NCBI RefSeq assembly: GCF_000243735.2
Contig: NZ_AHMP02000003.1
Coordinates: 2,345,001-2,409,000, forward strand
Reading direction: 5' to 3'
Length of the DNA: 64,000 nt
From: Leptospira kmetyi serovar Malaysia str. Bejo-Iso9
GTDB taxonomy: Bacteria > Spirochaetota > Leptospiria > Leptospirales > Leptospiraceae
The position numbers and the translations under genes were made by a program. This document shows, one piece after another, positions 1 to 7,856 of the stretch (positions are counted from its first letter, which is position 1; the number at the start of each line of letters is the position of its first letter). The notes under the pieces were generated by a model that was not told the origin of the DNA, ran no database searches, and was given only the letters and a program-made list of their open reading frames with translations.

Positions 1-149
1 ACGAACTCCGTGGGTCCGAGGGAAACGTTTTATCTTCGTTTGAATTCTTCCCCGGCGAAAGATTGGAGCGGAGATTTGATTTATCCTCCGGCTTCGACGA
101 TTCTTCCGTGAAAGAATTTCAGCGAACCGGCTCTGCGTTTAAGGAATAA
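1..149 (+). CDS. 3' end of an unidentified gene (partial, frame uncertain)
   Basis: The window opens inside what looks like the tail of a plus-strand gene. Two forward frames stay open: one ends with TGA at 109-111 (C-terminus reads ..PPASTILP) and one with TAA at 147-149 (..RTGSAFKE). Codon choice suits either, and the minus strand is closed by stops, so a plus-strand gene is the best reading. The longer frame is given here. No family is recognised from the roughly 48 residues. The next gene starts 66 bp downstream in the same direction and could be co-transcribed. Confidence 0.3.
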   Translation, partial: ELRGSEGNVLSSFEFFPGERLERRFDLSSGFDDSSVKEFQRTGSAFKE

Positions 150-215
150 AATCCGGAACCGATTCGAAACAAAAATGGATAGCCTGCGGATTCCAAGATT
201 CTAAATTGAATCCCG

Positions 216-824
216 ATGAAGCAGGTTTCCGTAATCATCCCAGTCTTACGATCTGACTCGGGTTGTGAAAAATTATTGGAAGAACTTCCCTCTTTGATCC
301 CGAACGATTGGGAAATCGTCGTATCCGAATCGAACGGAAACGAAAACCGCGCCCAAACGTTAAACGAAGGAGTTCGAAAATCAAAGGGAGAATTTCTTTG
401 GTTTCTTCACGGAGACAGCAGGATCGATTCTTACGGAATTGGAATATTACAAAAATCGATTCTTCATTATCCGGAGAAACTGCATTACTTTAAATTACGT
501 TTTTATCCGAATCGTTTTCTGATGAGAATCAACGCAAACGGAGCCAATCTTCGATCCCGGCTTTTGAATTCTCCGTTCGGCGATCAAGGGCTTTGTATTC
601 GAAGGGAGAATTTTTTCAAGTGCGGTTGCTTTGACGAAACCGCTCCGTACGGCGAGGATCTTTTATTCGTATGGACCGCGCAGGAAAACGGGATTCGATT
701 AAACCGACTCGACGCGTATTTGGAAACGAGCGATCGCAAATATCAGAAGAACGGCTGGCTCAGGATCACTTTGCTTCATCAATATCTTTATTGGAAACTC
801 GCCGTCTCGCATTTTTGGAAATAA
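216..824 (+). CDS. Family 2 glycosyltransferase, selenodomain-associated transferase 2-like
   Basis: A 202-residue GT-A fold glycosyltransferase. It opens with the strand VSVIIPVL, typical of GT2 nucleotide-sugar binding, has FLHGDSRI near residue 67 in the place of the metal-binding DXD strand, and carries FGDQGLCIRRENF near 121 and a GEDLLF segment near 146. These resemble the small single-domain family usually annotated as rSAM/selenodomain-associated transferase 2 (TIGR04283-like). Donor and acceptor are unknown. No TIGR04282 partner is in the window, though the cut-off gene on the left was not identified. No clear Shine-Dalgarno is seen before the ATG. The gene converges on the CDGSH gene with only 3 bp between stops. 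Confidence 0.75.
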   Translation: MKQVSVIIPVLRSDSGCEKLLEELPSLIPNDWEIVVSESNGNENRAQTLNEGVRKSKGEFLWFLHGDSRIDSYGIGILQKSILHYPEKLHYFKLRFYPNRFLMRINANGANLRSRLLNSPFGDQGLCIRRENFFKCGCFDETAPYGEDLLFVWTAQENGIRLNRLDAYLETSDRKYQKNGWLRITLLHQYLYWKLAVSHFWK

Positions 825-827
825 ATT

Positions 828-1457
828 CTAACCTTGAAATCCGTTTTTCTTATGCGTTCCGTCGCAAAAAGGTTTGTTTGCGGAGCCGCCGCATCGACAC
901 AAATAAGCCTCTTGAACCCGATCGATCGTCCTTCCCGTTCCCGAACAGATTTCCAAATTCCCGCTCACTTTCAAAGGTCCGTTGTGAGTCGGTTTGATCG
1001 TAACCTTACCGTTTCTGATTTCCAACGGAGAAGAATCCTTGGTCAAAGGTTCGCCCGAAGCGGAAAATTGAATTTCCTTGTGGGTCGAATCGCAAAAGGG
1101 TTTGTTTTTGGAAGCTCCGCAACGGCACAACGTTATGCGAAACCCTAAATCGTTTTGACCGGTCAGATCTAAATCCGCGTGAAACGCGAGAGGCCCGTTC
1201 TCCCTTATATGAACCGTGTTTACGACGGGAGCTTTTTCGTTTTCGAATTCGTTTTTACTCGTATATCGAATCGCGCCGGACGGACAATTCAACGCGAGAT
1301 TTTGAATCTCACCGGCGGTCGCTCGATCGGGATAAATCCATTCTCCTTCCACGTTCGGAACAAAAACGTCCGGTCGATTGAGAACGCAATTTCTAGAATG
1401 AATGCACTTTTTACCGTCGAATTGAATCGTTATATTCTTACCGGAAACGGTTTCCAT
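828..1457 (-). CDS. Iron-sulfur protein: ferredoxin-like domain plus two CDGSH domains
   Basis: About 209 residues. The N-terminal part (about 1-65) has Cys18, Cys24 and a late LNCPSGAI Cys, matching the Fer4_19/DUF1271 divergent ferredoxin domain. The remainder has two CDGSH-type 2Fe-2S sites, CRCGASKNKPFCDSTH in the middle and CRCGGSANKPFCDGTH at the C-terminus, each with the three Cys and one His ligands. Such fusions occur in several bacteria and are presumed electron-transfer or cluster-carrying proteins in the cytoplasm. The longer open frame starts further upstream, but the ATG at 1457 has a good GAGGAG site and lies behind a plausible promoter, so it is preferred. Confidence 0.85.
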   Translation of the reverse strand: METVSGKNITIQFDGKKCIHSRNCVLNRPDVFVPNVEGEWIYPDRATAGEIQNLALNCPSGAIRYTSKNEFENEKAPVVNTVHIRENGPLAFHADLDLTGQNDLGFRITLCRCGASKNKPFCDSTHKEIQFSASGEPLTKDSSPLEIRNGKVTIKPTHNGPLKVSGNLEICSGTGRTIDRVQEAYLCRCGGSANKPFCDGTHKKNGFQG

Positions 1458-1484
1458 ATTCTTACTCCTCGTTTGAGAATGAGA

Positions 1485-1512
1485 AGTATAACCGATATTT
1501 AAAATATTCCAA
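1485..1512 (-). promoter_or_regulatory. Sigma-70-type promoter for the CDGSH gene
   Basis: On the minus strand TTGGAA (1507-1512) is followed after 16 bp by a perfect TATACT -10 (1485-1490), about 27 bp upstream of the chosen ATG at 1457. The position also supports that shorter start, since the longer frame would place the promoter inside the coding region. Confidence 0.5.
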
Positions 1513-1581
1513 TCTGAATGCACGGATTTTGATAGGTTTCTTCCCGACGGTTTTTCGATTTCGCATTATTATTTTATCTTT

Positions 1582-2586
1582 TTACGCTTCCGGTTTCATT
1601 CCGTGGGAAAAATCGTCCGTTAAGATTTCAAAGGCGGCTTTTCGGTTTGCGGTGAGTTTGAAAAAGTTTACATCCTCTTTTCTTTTTACGAACACTTCGG
1701 CGCTTGCGATCTTACTGTTCAAACAATGTTTCCAACCTCCGGGCGGATTCCAATACTGAAGACAAGCGAAGTCTTTCGGTTCGGCGAAAATTCTTCCCTG
1801 AATCTGAATCTCCGGCGAACGCGCGGAAAAATTCCAATCGAAGTAACCGTATTTCGCCCTTCCGAATCCGGATAAAGGATGATTGAGTTTGTAATCCTTT
1901 CCTCGAAAACGAAACACGATCGGAGTGATCGCGGGAGTCCAAAACGGTCCGATCTTCAACTTTGCGGTCGCGAGTTCCAAAAAAGAATCCGATTCTTCCT
2001 CGAAACCTACGACTTGTCCCCAAGCGTATCGATCGGTATGTTTGGATCCCCAGTTGTGATTGTGACTTCCGATCCAATTCTCGAGTTTGATTTCCTCCGA
2101 TCCTACATTCAACTTTCCTGATATACGAACCCAAGGATTTCCCACCAAAACTTTCGCTTTCGGAAATCCGCCCTCGTATAAATTTTCAGGAAACAAAAAA
2201 AGCGGAGGACTTCCTCCGGAAATTTTCAGATCCCAGAAAAAATTCTCGGGTCCTTTTTTATTTCCGGCCTTTCCTTTCAGATGAGAATCGGAAAGTTCCG
2301 AATCGCCGATTCGAATCGACAAAGGACTCGCATCGAACTGACAGCGGGAAATCGGGAACTCCGATTTGGATACGAAGTGAACGTTCTTATCTCCGTCGAA
2401 ATAAATCGCCCACAATTCTCCGATCGCTTTTTCCGGATTTCCTTTCGGAGAAAAAATCGTATAACGGATCCAGACCGCCTTACATTCGTTCGGATGATTG
2501 GCGCGCACGAACCAACTTTCGTAATGTCCGGTCGGATCGTTCGGTTTAAATCTTGGATGATTGAAATTGGATAGGATTGCGCTCAT
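1582..2586 (-). CDS. CrtC/tocopherol-cyclase-like (lipocalin-type) protein
   Basis: A 334-residue soluble protein without a signal peptide or membrane segment. It is rich in Trp, Tyr and Phe, with the central stretch IGSHNHNWGSKHTDRYAWGQ (about 169-188) and a late YWNPPGGWKHC. This spacing of His, Trp and Gly resembles the AttH/CrtC carotenoid 1,2-hydratase and tocopherol-cyclase-like two-domain lipocalin families, which bind hydrophobic substrates. The assignment is by pattern only and is tentative. The start has a GAGGA site 6 bp upstream. It follows the CDGSH gene in orientation, but that gene has its own promoter. Confidence 0.6.
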   Translation of the reverse strand: MSAILSNFNHPRFKPNDPTGHYESWFVRANHPNECKAVWIRYTIFSPKGNPEKAIGELWAIYFDGDKNVHFVSKSEFPISRCQFDASPLSIRIGDSELSDSHLKGKAGNKKGPENFFWDLKISGGSPPLFLFPENLYEGGFPKAKVLVGNPWVRISGKLNVGSEEIKLENWIGSHNHNWGSKHTDRYAWGQVVGFEEESDSFLELATAKLKIGPFWTPAITPIVFRFRGKDYKLNHPLSGFGRAKYGYFDWNFSARSPEIQIQGRIFAEPKDFACLQYWNPPGGWKHCLNSKIASAEVFVKRKEDVNFFKLTANRKAAFEILTDDFSHGMKPEA

Positions 2587-3148
2587 GGTTTCCTCAAATC
2601 GAAATGGTTCCGACTCTTATAAGAGAATCCATTTCCTCCTCAAGTAGAATTCTAACGTTTTTGAGGGATTTTTATAGCTTCGATTTCGATGTAGTTTTTT
2701 ATCCAAACGTTTCAAGGGAGAATTTTCGCGCTTCAAAATTCCTTCCGAAACTCGATCCAATCCCGATTTGAGCTTGTTCCGAACCGACTCTTCGACTTGA
2801 AAGAACAAACCAATGCAAAAGTTCGGGGCGCAGACGTTGTCGTTTTAAAATTATATTCCATTTTTTGAATATAATTTGATTCGATTGAAACTTTTTACTT
2901 GATTTCAAATTCGATCGATATAAAATCGAGATCCAAAATGCGCTTTTAAAATTCCTTTTCCTTACTTCGATTATTCTCCACTTATATTCCGATTATATTA
3001 TGAGTTTTTAAAGCGACGAACTCGTTCGAAAATACATTCCTTTTCGTTTCCTTTTTTATCGAACGCTTGAATTTTACGCCTAATTTTAATTTTTGTTTGA
3101 CCTTCCTTGAATTTCGGATACGCCTCCAAGAGTTCGGGAGAAATAAAA
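2587..3148. other. AT-rich intergenic region, no gene seen
   Basis: 562 bp between the divergent CrtC-like and ceramidase genes. It becomes increasingly AT-rich from about 2840. Several TATAAT-like hexamers occur (for example around 2918 and 2975-3000), so a promoter for the ceramidase is likely, but none stands out. A perfect 11-bp inverted repeat (2848-2877) is listed separately. The short open frames have no recognisable start signals or composition and are treated as chance. Confidence 0.5.
2848..2877. repeat. Perfect 11-bp inverted repeat, possible operator or hairpin
   Basis: AAATTATATTC (2848-2858) and GAATATAATTT (2867-2877) are exact inverted copies separated by CATTTTTT. It lies about 270 bp upstream of the ceramidase start and 260 bp from the CrtC-like start. 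It could be a regulator site or a weak transcript hairpin; the T-rich loop rather than a trailing T run argues against a terminator. Confidence 0.45.
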
Positions 3149-5449
3149 ATGAAAAAAGAGAATTGGAAAATCGCGCTTATAATTTCGGTTTGTTTTACGT
3201 TTGCGGATTGTTCCGAAAAGAAAAACGACAACGACGCAATCTTAACGTTGTTAAACGAAGGAGTCGCTTCCGCAAATCTAAACGATCGCAGACCGATCGA
3301 CGGACAAACGCTGTTGACGTCGACCGCACCCGACGTATTCTTAGTGGGCGCGTCGAAATCAGATATCACGGGACCTTTCGTTCAATCGAGCACCGGTTAC
3401 AACAGCCCGGGAGATCAAATGTCCGGCTTGGCGATGCGTCTTTTTTCAAGAGCCTTTGTCATCGAACGTCCGGGCGGCAAGGTCGTCGCGATTGTGACGA
3501 ACGATATGCTTCATATGTATCAAAGCGTGAAGATGGGAGTCGTTCAAAAACTACAAACGGACGGTTACGGTTCCGTATTCAATCAAGAGAACGTGGTTCT
3601 TTTCGCGACACACACTCACTCGGCTCCGTCCAACACTTCTTGGTACACTCTATTCAATCTTTTCAACGGAGTCGTGGGCTTCGATAAGGTTCATTACAAT
3701 ATTCTTGTAAACGGAATCACCGATGCGATCAAAACCGCTTACAATCAAAGAAGGGAAGCGAGAATTCGTTTCGCATCCGGAATTCTCGTAGGCGCCGCGC
3801 ACAACCGTTCTTCCGCCGCGTACGAATGGAACGGAGACAAATCGAATTATTCCAAAAACATAGAAGAGACGATGACTCTTTTGCGTTTCGAAACGACGGA
3901 CGGGACTCCGATCGGGCTTATCAACTGGTTCGCCGTCCACGGAACTTCCTTGGGAATTTCCAATCGAAGAGCGCACGGCGACAACAAAGGATACGCTTCC
4001 CATCTTGTCGAAACGACGATGGGAAATAATTTCGTGGCCGCGTTTCCGCAAGGACCGATGGGAGATTCGAGTCCGAACCAACCCAATCCGACCGATATTA
4101 CGAAACCCTTTCTCAGACCGAACGACTTGGATCCGAACTTGGACGCTCTGGAGAATCCGATCGTTCACGGAACTCTTCAAGGAAACAAAGCGCTCGAATT
4201 GTATAACTCGGCGACGACCGCGATTACGGGTAACGTAGGTTATAGACATTCTCACGTAACCTGGAATCAAAAGATCGGCGTCGATCCCGCGTATATCGGC
4301 GCAAACAGTATGCCTTGGGACGGCGCTTCCGGCGCGACAACGTGTGTCGCGACGATCGGAGGAGGTTTTCTCGCAGGCGACGAAGAAGGCGCGCCCGTCG
4401 AGTTCGCAAAGGAAGGAGAGATTCGAAACGATTTCGTTTTAGAAAACGGGGTCTGGGTAAAAAAGAATTACAGTCTCACCAACTTAAGCGGAGCCGCGCA
4501 GATTTTGGGAGTGCTCTGGCCTCTCGCACAACTCGCGTTAAACTCCACGAAGTATGAAGGTTGCGATAAGGAGAAGTTCACTCTTCTTCCCGTGGGAGAA
4601 GTGGATAGTTTTTGGTTTCCGAATCCTCAGGTTCCGTTTGTTCCCGTGATTCTTCCCTTACAAGTGATCACGATCGGTAACACCGCGATTCTTACTTCTC
4701 CGTTCGAAATCACGACACAAGCGGGAAGAAGATTGAAGAATAGAATCTCATCCACACTTTCCGGCGCCGGTTATTCGAACGTGATCGTCTCCGCGATGGC
4801 AAACGGTTACGCGCAGTATTTAACGACCAGGGAAGAATATTCCGCGCAGAATTTCGAAGGAGGTTTTACCGCATACGGACCTTGGTCGAACGCCGCGCTC
4901 CAACAGGAATTCGATCGGATCGCAAAGGACATCGTCGCGGGAAGAAACACAAATCCCGGACCGAATCCTCCCGATCTTTCCAATCAACAGTTCATTCAAA
5001 CCTGGTTGTCTCAGAACGGAATCGTGAACGACGGCGGAGATTTCGGAAAGGTTTTGGCGGACGTAAAGACTTCGTATAACAAAACCAAGGACGTAGTCAG
5101 CGCGAAGTTTCAAGGAACTCATCCTCGAGTGGTTCAAGACAAAAAGTTGTACGGAACGCTTTCTTCCTTTTACGATCCAAGCCGTTATACGTATCTCGAG
5201 ATCCAAAAGAAAAACGGAAGTCAGTGGACTACGATCGCGACGGACAACGATCCTTATACCGCCTTCGATTGGGTAAGAACCGGAGGGGATCTTTCTCCCA
5301 CTTCGGAAGTTACGATCACCTGGCTTGTGCGGAATCAAACTCCGGGAACGTATAGAATCGTCTACAACGGACTCGCGAAACAATTCTGGTTGTTCCTTTG
5401 GACTTACAAAAAAGTGACCGGTATTTCGAAAGAATTCGTTTTGCAGTAG
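3149..5449 (+). CDS. Neutral/alkaline ceramidase, lipoprotein
   Basis: A 766-residue neutral ceramidase (PF04734 type), hydrolysing ceramide to sphingosine and fatty acid. The start at 3149 is preferred over an upstream in-frame ATG because it has a CGGGAG site and opens directly with a lipoprotein signal, FTFADC, Cys about residue 21. The family's zinc and catalytic residues are all visible: HTHSAPSN (about 155), VHGTSLG (His, about 265), the nucleophile Ser in GPMGDSSPN (about 307), Glu in SPFEITTQAGRR and Tyr in NGYAQYLTTREEY. The last 150 residues match the Ig-like C-terminal domain. It should sit at the outer membrane or cell surface. It stands alone between divergent and convergent neighbours. 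Confidence 0.92.
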   Translation: MKKENWKIALIISVCFTFADCSEKKNDNDAILTLLNEGVASANLNDRRPIDGQTLLTSTAPDVFLVGASKSDITGPFVQSSTGYNSPGDQMSGLAMRLFSRAFVIERPGGKVVAIVTNDMLHMYQSVKMGVVQKLQTDGYGSVFNQENVVLFATHTHSAPSNTSWYTLFNLFNGVVGFDKVHYNILVNGITDAIKTAYNQRREARIRFASGILVGAAHNRSSAAYEWNGDKSNYSKNIEETMTLLRFETTDGTPIGLINWFAVHGTSLGISNRRAHGDNKGYASHLVETTMGNNFVAAFPQGPMGDSSPNQPNPTDITKPFLRPNDLDPNLDALENPIVHGTLQGNKALELYNSATTAITGNVGYRHSHVTWNQKIGVDPAYIGANSMPWDGASGATTCVATIGGGFLAGDEEGAPVEFAKEGEIRNDFVLENGVWVKKNYSLTNLSGAAQILGVLWPLAQLALNSTKYEGCDKEKFTLLPVGEVDSFWFPNPQVPFVPVILPLQVITIGNTAILTSPFEITTQAGRRLKNRISSTLSGAGYSNVIVSAMANGYAQYLTTREEYSAQNFEGGFTAYGPWSNAALQQEFDRIAKDIVAGRNTNPGPNPPDLSNQQFIQTWLSQNGIVNDGGDFGKVLADVKTSYNKTKDVVSAKFQGTHPRVVQDKKLYGTLSSFYDPSRYTYLEIQKKNGSQWTTIATDNDPYTAFDWVRTGGDLSPTSEVTITWLVRNQTPGTYRIVYNGLAKQFWLFLWTYKKVTGISKEFVLQ

Positions 5450-5466
5450 CGAACGAAAAATCGAAA

Positions 5467-5514
5467 CGTCGACGAAGAACTTTATGATTTTCGAATATAA
5501 AATTCTCGTCGACG
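5467..5514. terminator. Inverted repeat between convergent genes
   Basis: CGTCGACGA (5467-5475) and TCGTCGACG (5506-5514) can form a 9-bp GC-rich stem between the ceramidase and the convergent TRIC-type gene. The loop is about 30 nt and there is no T run, so bidirectional termination is only a suggestion. Confidence 0.3.
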
Positions 5515-5521
5515 AAACGTT

Positions 5522-6142
5522 TCACTGCGGAAGTCGAAAGGTGGGAAGCGAAAGATTAAACCGAACCGCGACGATTCGGATCAAAACCACAAGACAAACG
5601 GAGAGACCGGTGTTCCAATCGGAATTCACATTCAAATATCCTAATAAAACGTAAAGGGTGGCTCCGGCCAAACAAGCCGTCGCGTAAATTTCCTTACGAA
5701 AGATCAAAGGAACCTCGTTGATCAAAGTATCGCGGATCACTCCGCCGAAAATCGCGGAGATCATCCCCAAGATCACGGATCCGAACGGATTGACTCCCGT
5801 TGCCAAAGAAATTTTCGTTCCGATCACCGTGTAAATTCCGATTCCGATCGAATCAAAAACGAAAAGTTCCCGTTTCAGTTTGGGCCAATAGTTCGCGAAC
5901 AGAAGTGTGATTACGAAACCGATCAAGATCGCCCAAAGGACGTTTTCATCCCGAACCCAAGCGACCGGATAATTTCCGAGTGTGATGTCTCGAAGAGTTC
6001 CGCCGCCGATCGCCGTAATAAAACCCGTAAAAAACGCGCTGAAGATATCGTGATGATGACTTTTCTTTTCGGCGGCGGCCAAAGCACCCGAAAGAGCGAA
6101 AAATCCTACCCCGATCAATTCTATGTAATACGATAAGTCCAT
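5522..6142 (-). CDS. TRIC-type/UPF0126 membrane protein
   Basis: About 206 residues with roughly seven hydrophobic helices and two internally similar halves, each with a Gly-rich signature followed by RD: FITAIGGGTLRDITLG and SAIFGGVIRDTLIN. This is the UPF0126 (YicG/YadS) family, which has the fold of TRIC trimeric intracellular cation channels; bacterial members conduct cations in vitro, but the physiological role here is unknown. The frame extends further upstream, but the ATG at 6142 sits 2 bp after the HAD gene stop and gives the usual family N-terminus (YYIELIGVGFFALSGAL). Translational coupling to the HAD gene is likely because no strong ribosome site is seen. Confidence 0.85.
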   Translation of the reverse strand: MDLSYYIELIGVGFFALSGALAAAEKKSHHHDIFSAFFTGFITAIGGGTLRDITLGNYPVAWVRDENVLWAILIGFVITLLFANYWPKLKRELFVFDSIGIGIYTVIGTKISLATGVNPFGSVILGMISAIFGGVIRDTLINEVPLIFRKEIYATACLAGATLYVLLGYLNVNSDWNTGLSVCLVVLIRIVAVRFNLSLPTFRLPQ

Positions 6143-6144
6143 TC

Positions 6145-6834
6145 TTAAAGAAGACGAATCAACTCCGAAAGCGAATTCAAATCTCCTTCCTCTTTTTTTA
6201 GATACGATCTCCATCCGAGAGATTTGGGAACGGCCACGTCCAAGTCGTATTTATCTCCGCAGTACACCAAAGATTTTCCGGGAAGATCGACGAGACGCAT
6301 CGCTTCTTCGAAAATTTTCGGAGAAGGTTTTTCATATCCGAACTCCGCGCTTACGATCACTGGATTCAAATGTTCTAATATACCTTTCGCTTCCAAAAGC
6401 GCACGCAGACGATGATCCCAATTGGAAATCACTCCGAGTCCCCAATTCTCCTTCTTACAAAAATCCTTGAGCTCCCAAAAGCCCGGATCCACGTTCCAAA
6501 GTTCCGGATCGGCAAATCTATGATAGATGATGGGAAAGGCCGTTTCAAGCGAAACACGATCGGGAATTCTTTCCAAAAAATCGGAAAGCAAATCCTTCCA
6601 CCAACCCGGCGTTCCTCCGGGATGAAACTGATATTTGTCCCTGTGTTCCGGCGGCGAATTCTCGTGCATCTTATGCCAGGATTCGGAGAAAGCCTTTCTA
6701 TAAATCTCTCCCGCGTTTTTCTCTTCTTTCAATCCCGCTTCCAAAAGAATTTCGAGATAGGTTTCGCCCGCGGATTTTTTTAAATGAAGAATCGTGTCGC
6801 CCACGTCGAGGAATAGATATTTATCATAACTCAC
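6145..6834 (-). CDS. HAD-superfamily hydrolase (subfamily IA)
   Basis: A 229-residue HAD phosphatase. Motif I is FLDVGDTIL (nucleophile Asp10), motif II VISNWDHR, motif III around YEKPSPKIF, and motif IV YCGDKYDLDV. A helical cap lies between about residues 17 and 100, as in class C1 caps. The sequence resembles HDHD3/REG-2-like phosphatases; the substrate cannot be read. It starts with GTG. It forms a two-gene unit with the TRIC-type gene, stop to start 2 bp. Confidence 0.85.
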   Translation of the reverse strand: MSYDKYLFLDVGDTILHLKKSAGETYLEILLEAGLKEEKNAGEIYRKAFSESWHKMHENSPPEHRDKYQFHPGGTPGWWKDLLSDFLERIPDRVSLETAFPIIYHRFADPELWNVDPGFWELKDFCKKENWGLGVISNWDHRLRALLEAKGILEHLNPVIVSAEFGYEKPSPKIFEEAMRLVDLPGKSLVYCGDKYDLDVAVPKSLGWRSYLKKEEGDLNSLSELIRLL

Positions 6835-6939
6835 GGACTTAGTTTTGAACGCCCCTTCGTTTTTGCATCAAGGTTTCGAAAAGAATTCGGATTCAAAAAT
6901 GACTTGTAAGTCGCGTTTTAGAATTCATGCTCTGTTGTT

Positions 6940-7635
6940 ATGCCAGGTTCAAATTTTTCGATCGGAATCTTTATCTTTCCCGGTGTGACTCAACTCGACT
7001 TCACCGGACCTTTCGAGGTGTTCTCGAGAATCCCGAACGCGAAGGTTTTTTTATTCGCCCAAACGAAAGGACCGATCACTACAGAATCGGGAATGAAATT
7101 TCTTCCCGATTACGATTTTGCTACTTGTCCCGATCTTGATATTCTTCTCGTTCCGGGCGGTTCGGGTACGACTCTTCTGATGGAAGAATTCGAAGTTTTG
7201 GATTTTCTAAAATCGAAAGCGGAGAATTCCAAATTCATCACTTCGGTTTGTACGGGTTCCTTGGTTCTTGCGGCCGCCGGTCTTTTGGACGGTTACAAGG
7301 CGACGACTCATTGGCTTTCTTTGGATGTCTTAAAATTATTTCCGGTTCAGATTTCGGGAGAACGTTTCGTGAGAGACCGCAACCGAATCACCGGCGGCGG
7401 AGTTACTGCGGGAATCGACTTTGCTCTTTTTCTCACCGCGGAATTTTTCGGTACGGAACTCGCCGAGGAAATCCAATTGATGATCGAATACAACCCCGCA
7501 CCTCCGTTCACTTCGGGTCATCCCACGACCGCGACCTCTCATCTTGTGGAAAAGGTAAAGGTCAGTCGGGAAACCGCCCAGAATCGCAGAAAGGCCGCCG
7601 CCATCCGCGTTTTAGAAGCAAGAACTAAAAATTAA
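6940..7635 (+). CDS. DJ-1/PfpI family protein, isonitrile hydratase-like
   Basis: A 231-residue DJ-1/PfpI glutamine-amidotransferase-like protein. The N-terminus [14 protein letters not shown] carries the Asp (about 20) and the nucleophile elbow is [15 protein letters not shown] (Cys about 103), the pattern of isonitrile (cyclohexyl isocyanide) hydratase InhA and of related GATase1 proteins. The [14 protein letters not shown] segment is also typical. The C-terminal 40 residues are charged and rich in Arg and Ala. Unlike AraC-type regulators with this domain there is no DNA-binding part. The ribosome site is weak. The actual substrate is not known. Confidence 0.82.
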   Translation: MPGSNFSIGIFIFPGVTQLDFTGPFEVFSRIPNAKVFLFAQTKGPITTESGMKFLPDYDFATCPDLDILLVPGGSGTTLLMEEFEVLDFLKSKAENSKFITSVCTGSLVLAAAGLLDGYKATTHWLSLDVLKLFPVQISGERFVRDRNRITGGGVTAGIDFALFLTAEFFGTELAEEIQLMIEYNPAPPFTSGHPTTATSHLVEKVKVSRETAQNRRKAAAIRVLEARTKN

Positions 7636-7666
7636 GGGAGAATGTAGGATCTCCTACGTTCTCTCC
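7636..7666 (+). terminator. Hairpin after the DJ-1 gene, containing a copy of the interspersed repeat
   Basis: Directly after the stop codon, GAGAA.GTAGG pairs with CCTAC.TTCTC around a 4-nt loop, giving about 10 bp with one mismatch. The core is also a copy of the TGTAGGA(A/T)CTCCTAC repeat seen elsewhere. There is no T run, so its role as terminator is unproved. Confidence 0.4.
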
Positions 7667-7729
7667 GCAAAGATCCCCGAGATTTCCGAGAAACCACCGA
7701 CCTTCCGGAAATTTGTGGGAACTCTTACA
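7643..7729. repeat. Interspersed repeat, two copies (7643-7657 and 7714-7729)
   Basis: TGTAGGATCTCCTAC and TGTGGGAACTCTTACA, 71 bp apart in the same orientation, lie in the gap between the DJ-1 gene and the aldo/keto reductase promoter. They belong to the family also found near 30.6-31.0, 52.2-52.3 and 58.6-58.8 kb. Confidence 0.7.
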
Positions 7730-7802
7730 AATTCCGCCCAGGCACACGGTCATTCCTCCCCCAATTGCTCAATCCCCGACTTTTCTCGTTGCGATTTTCT
7801 AC

Positions 7803-7846
7803 TTGACTTTGGTTACAAATTTCATATTTTGTTACTTGTAACCAAA
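7803..7846 (+). promoter_or_regulatory. Promoter and TetR-type operator for the aldo/keto reductase operon
   Basis: TTGACT (7803-7808), 16 bp, TATTTT (7825-7830) form a plausible promoter just before the reductase. A perfect 11-bp inverted repeat TTTGGTTACAA (7808-7818) / TTGTAACCAAA (7836-7846) brackets the -10, and GTTACTTGTAAC (7831-7842) is a second, nested palindrome. The likely ligand is the TetR regulator encoded by the second gene, which would make the operon autorepressed. Confidence 0.6.
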
Positions 7847-7856
7847 GGAGAATCAG

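Noticed and set aside
5522..6214. Longer start of the TRIC-type protein at 6214
   Set aside because: It would overlap the HAD gene by about 70 bp and adds charged residues not typical of the family.
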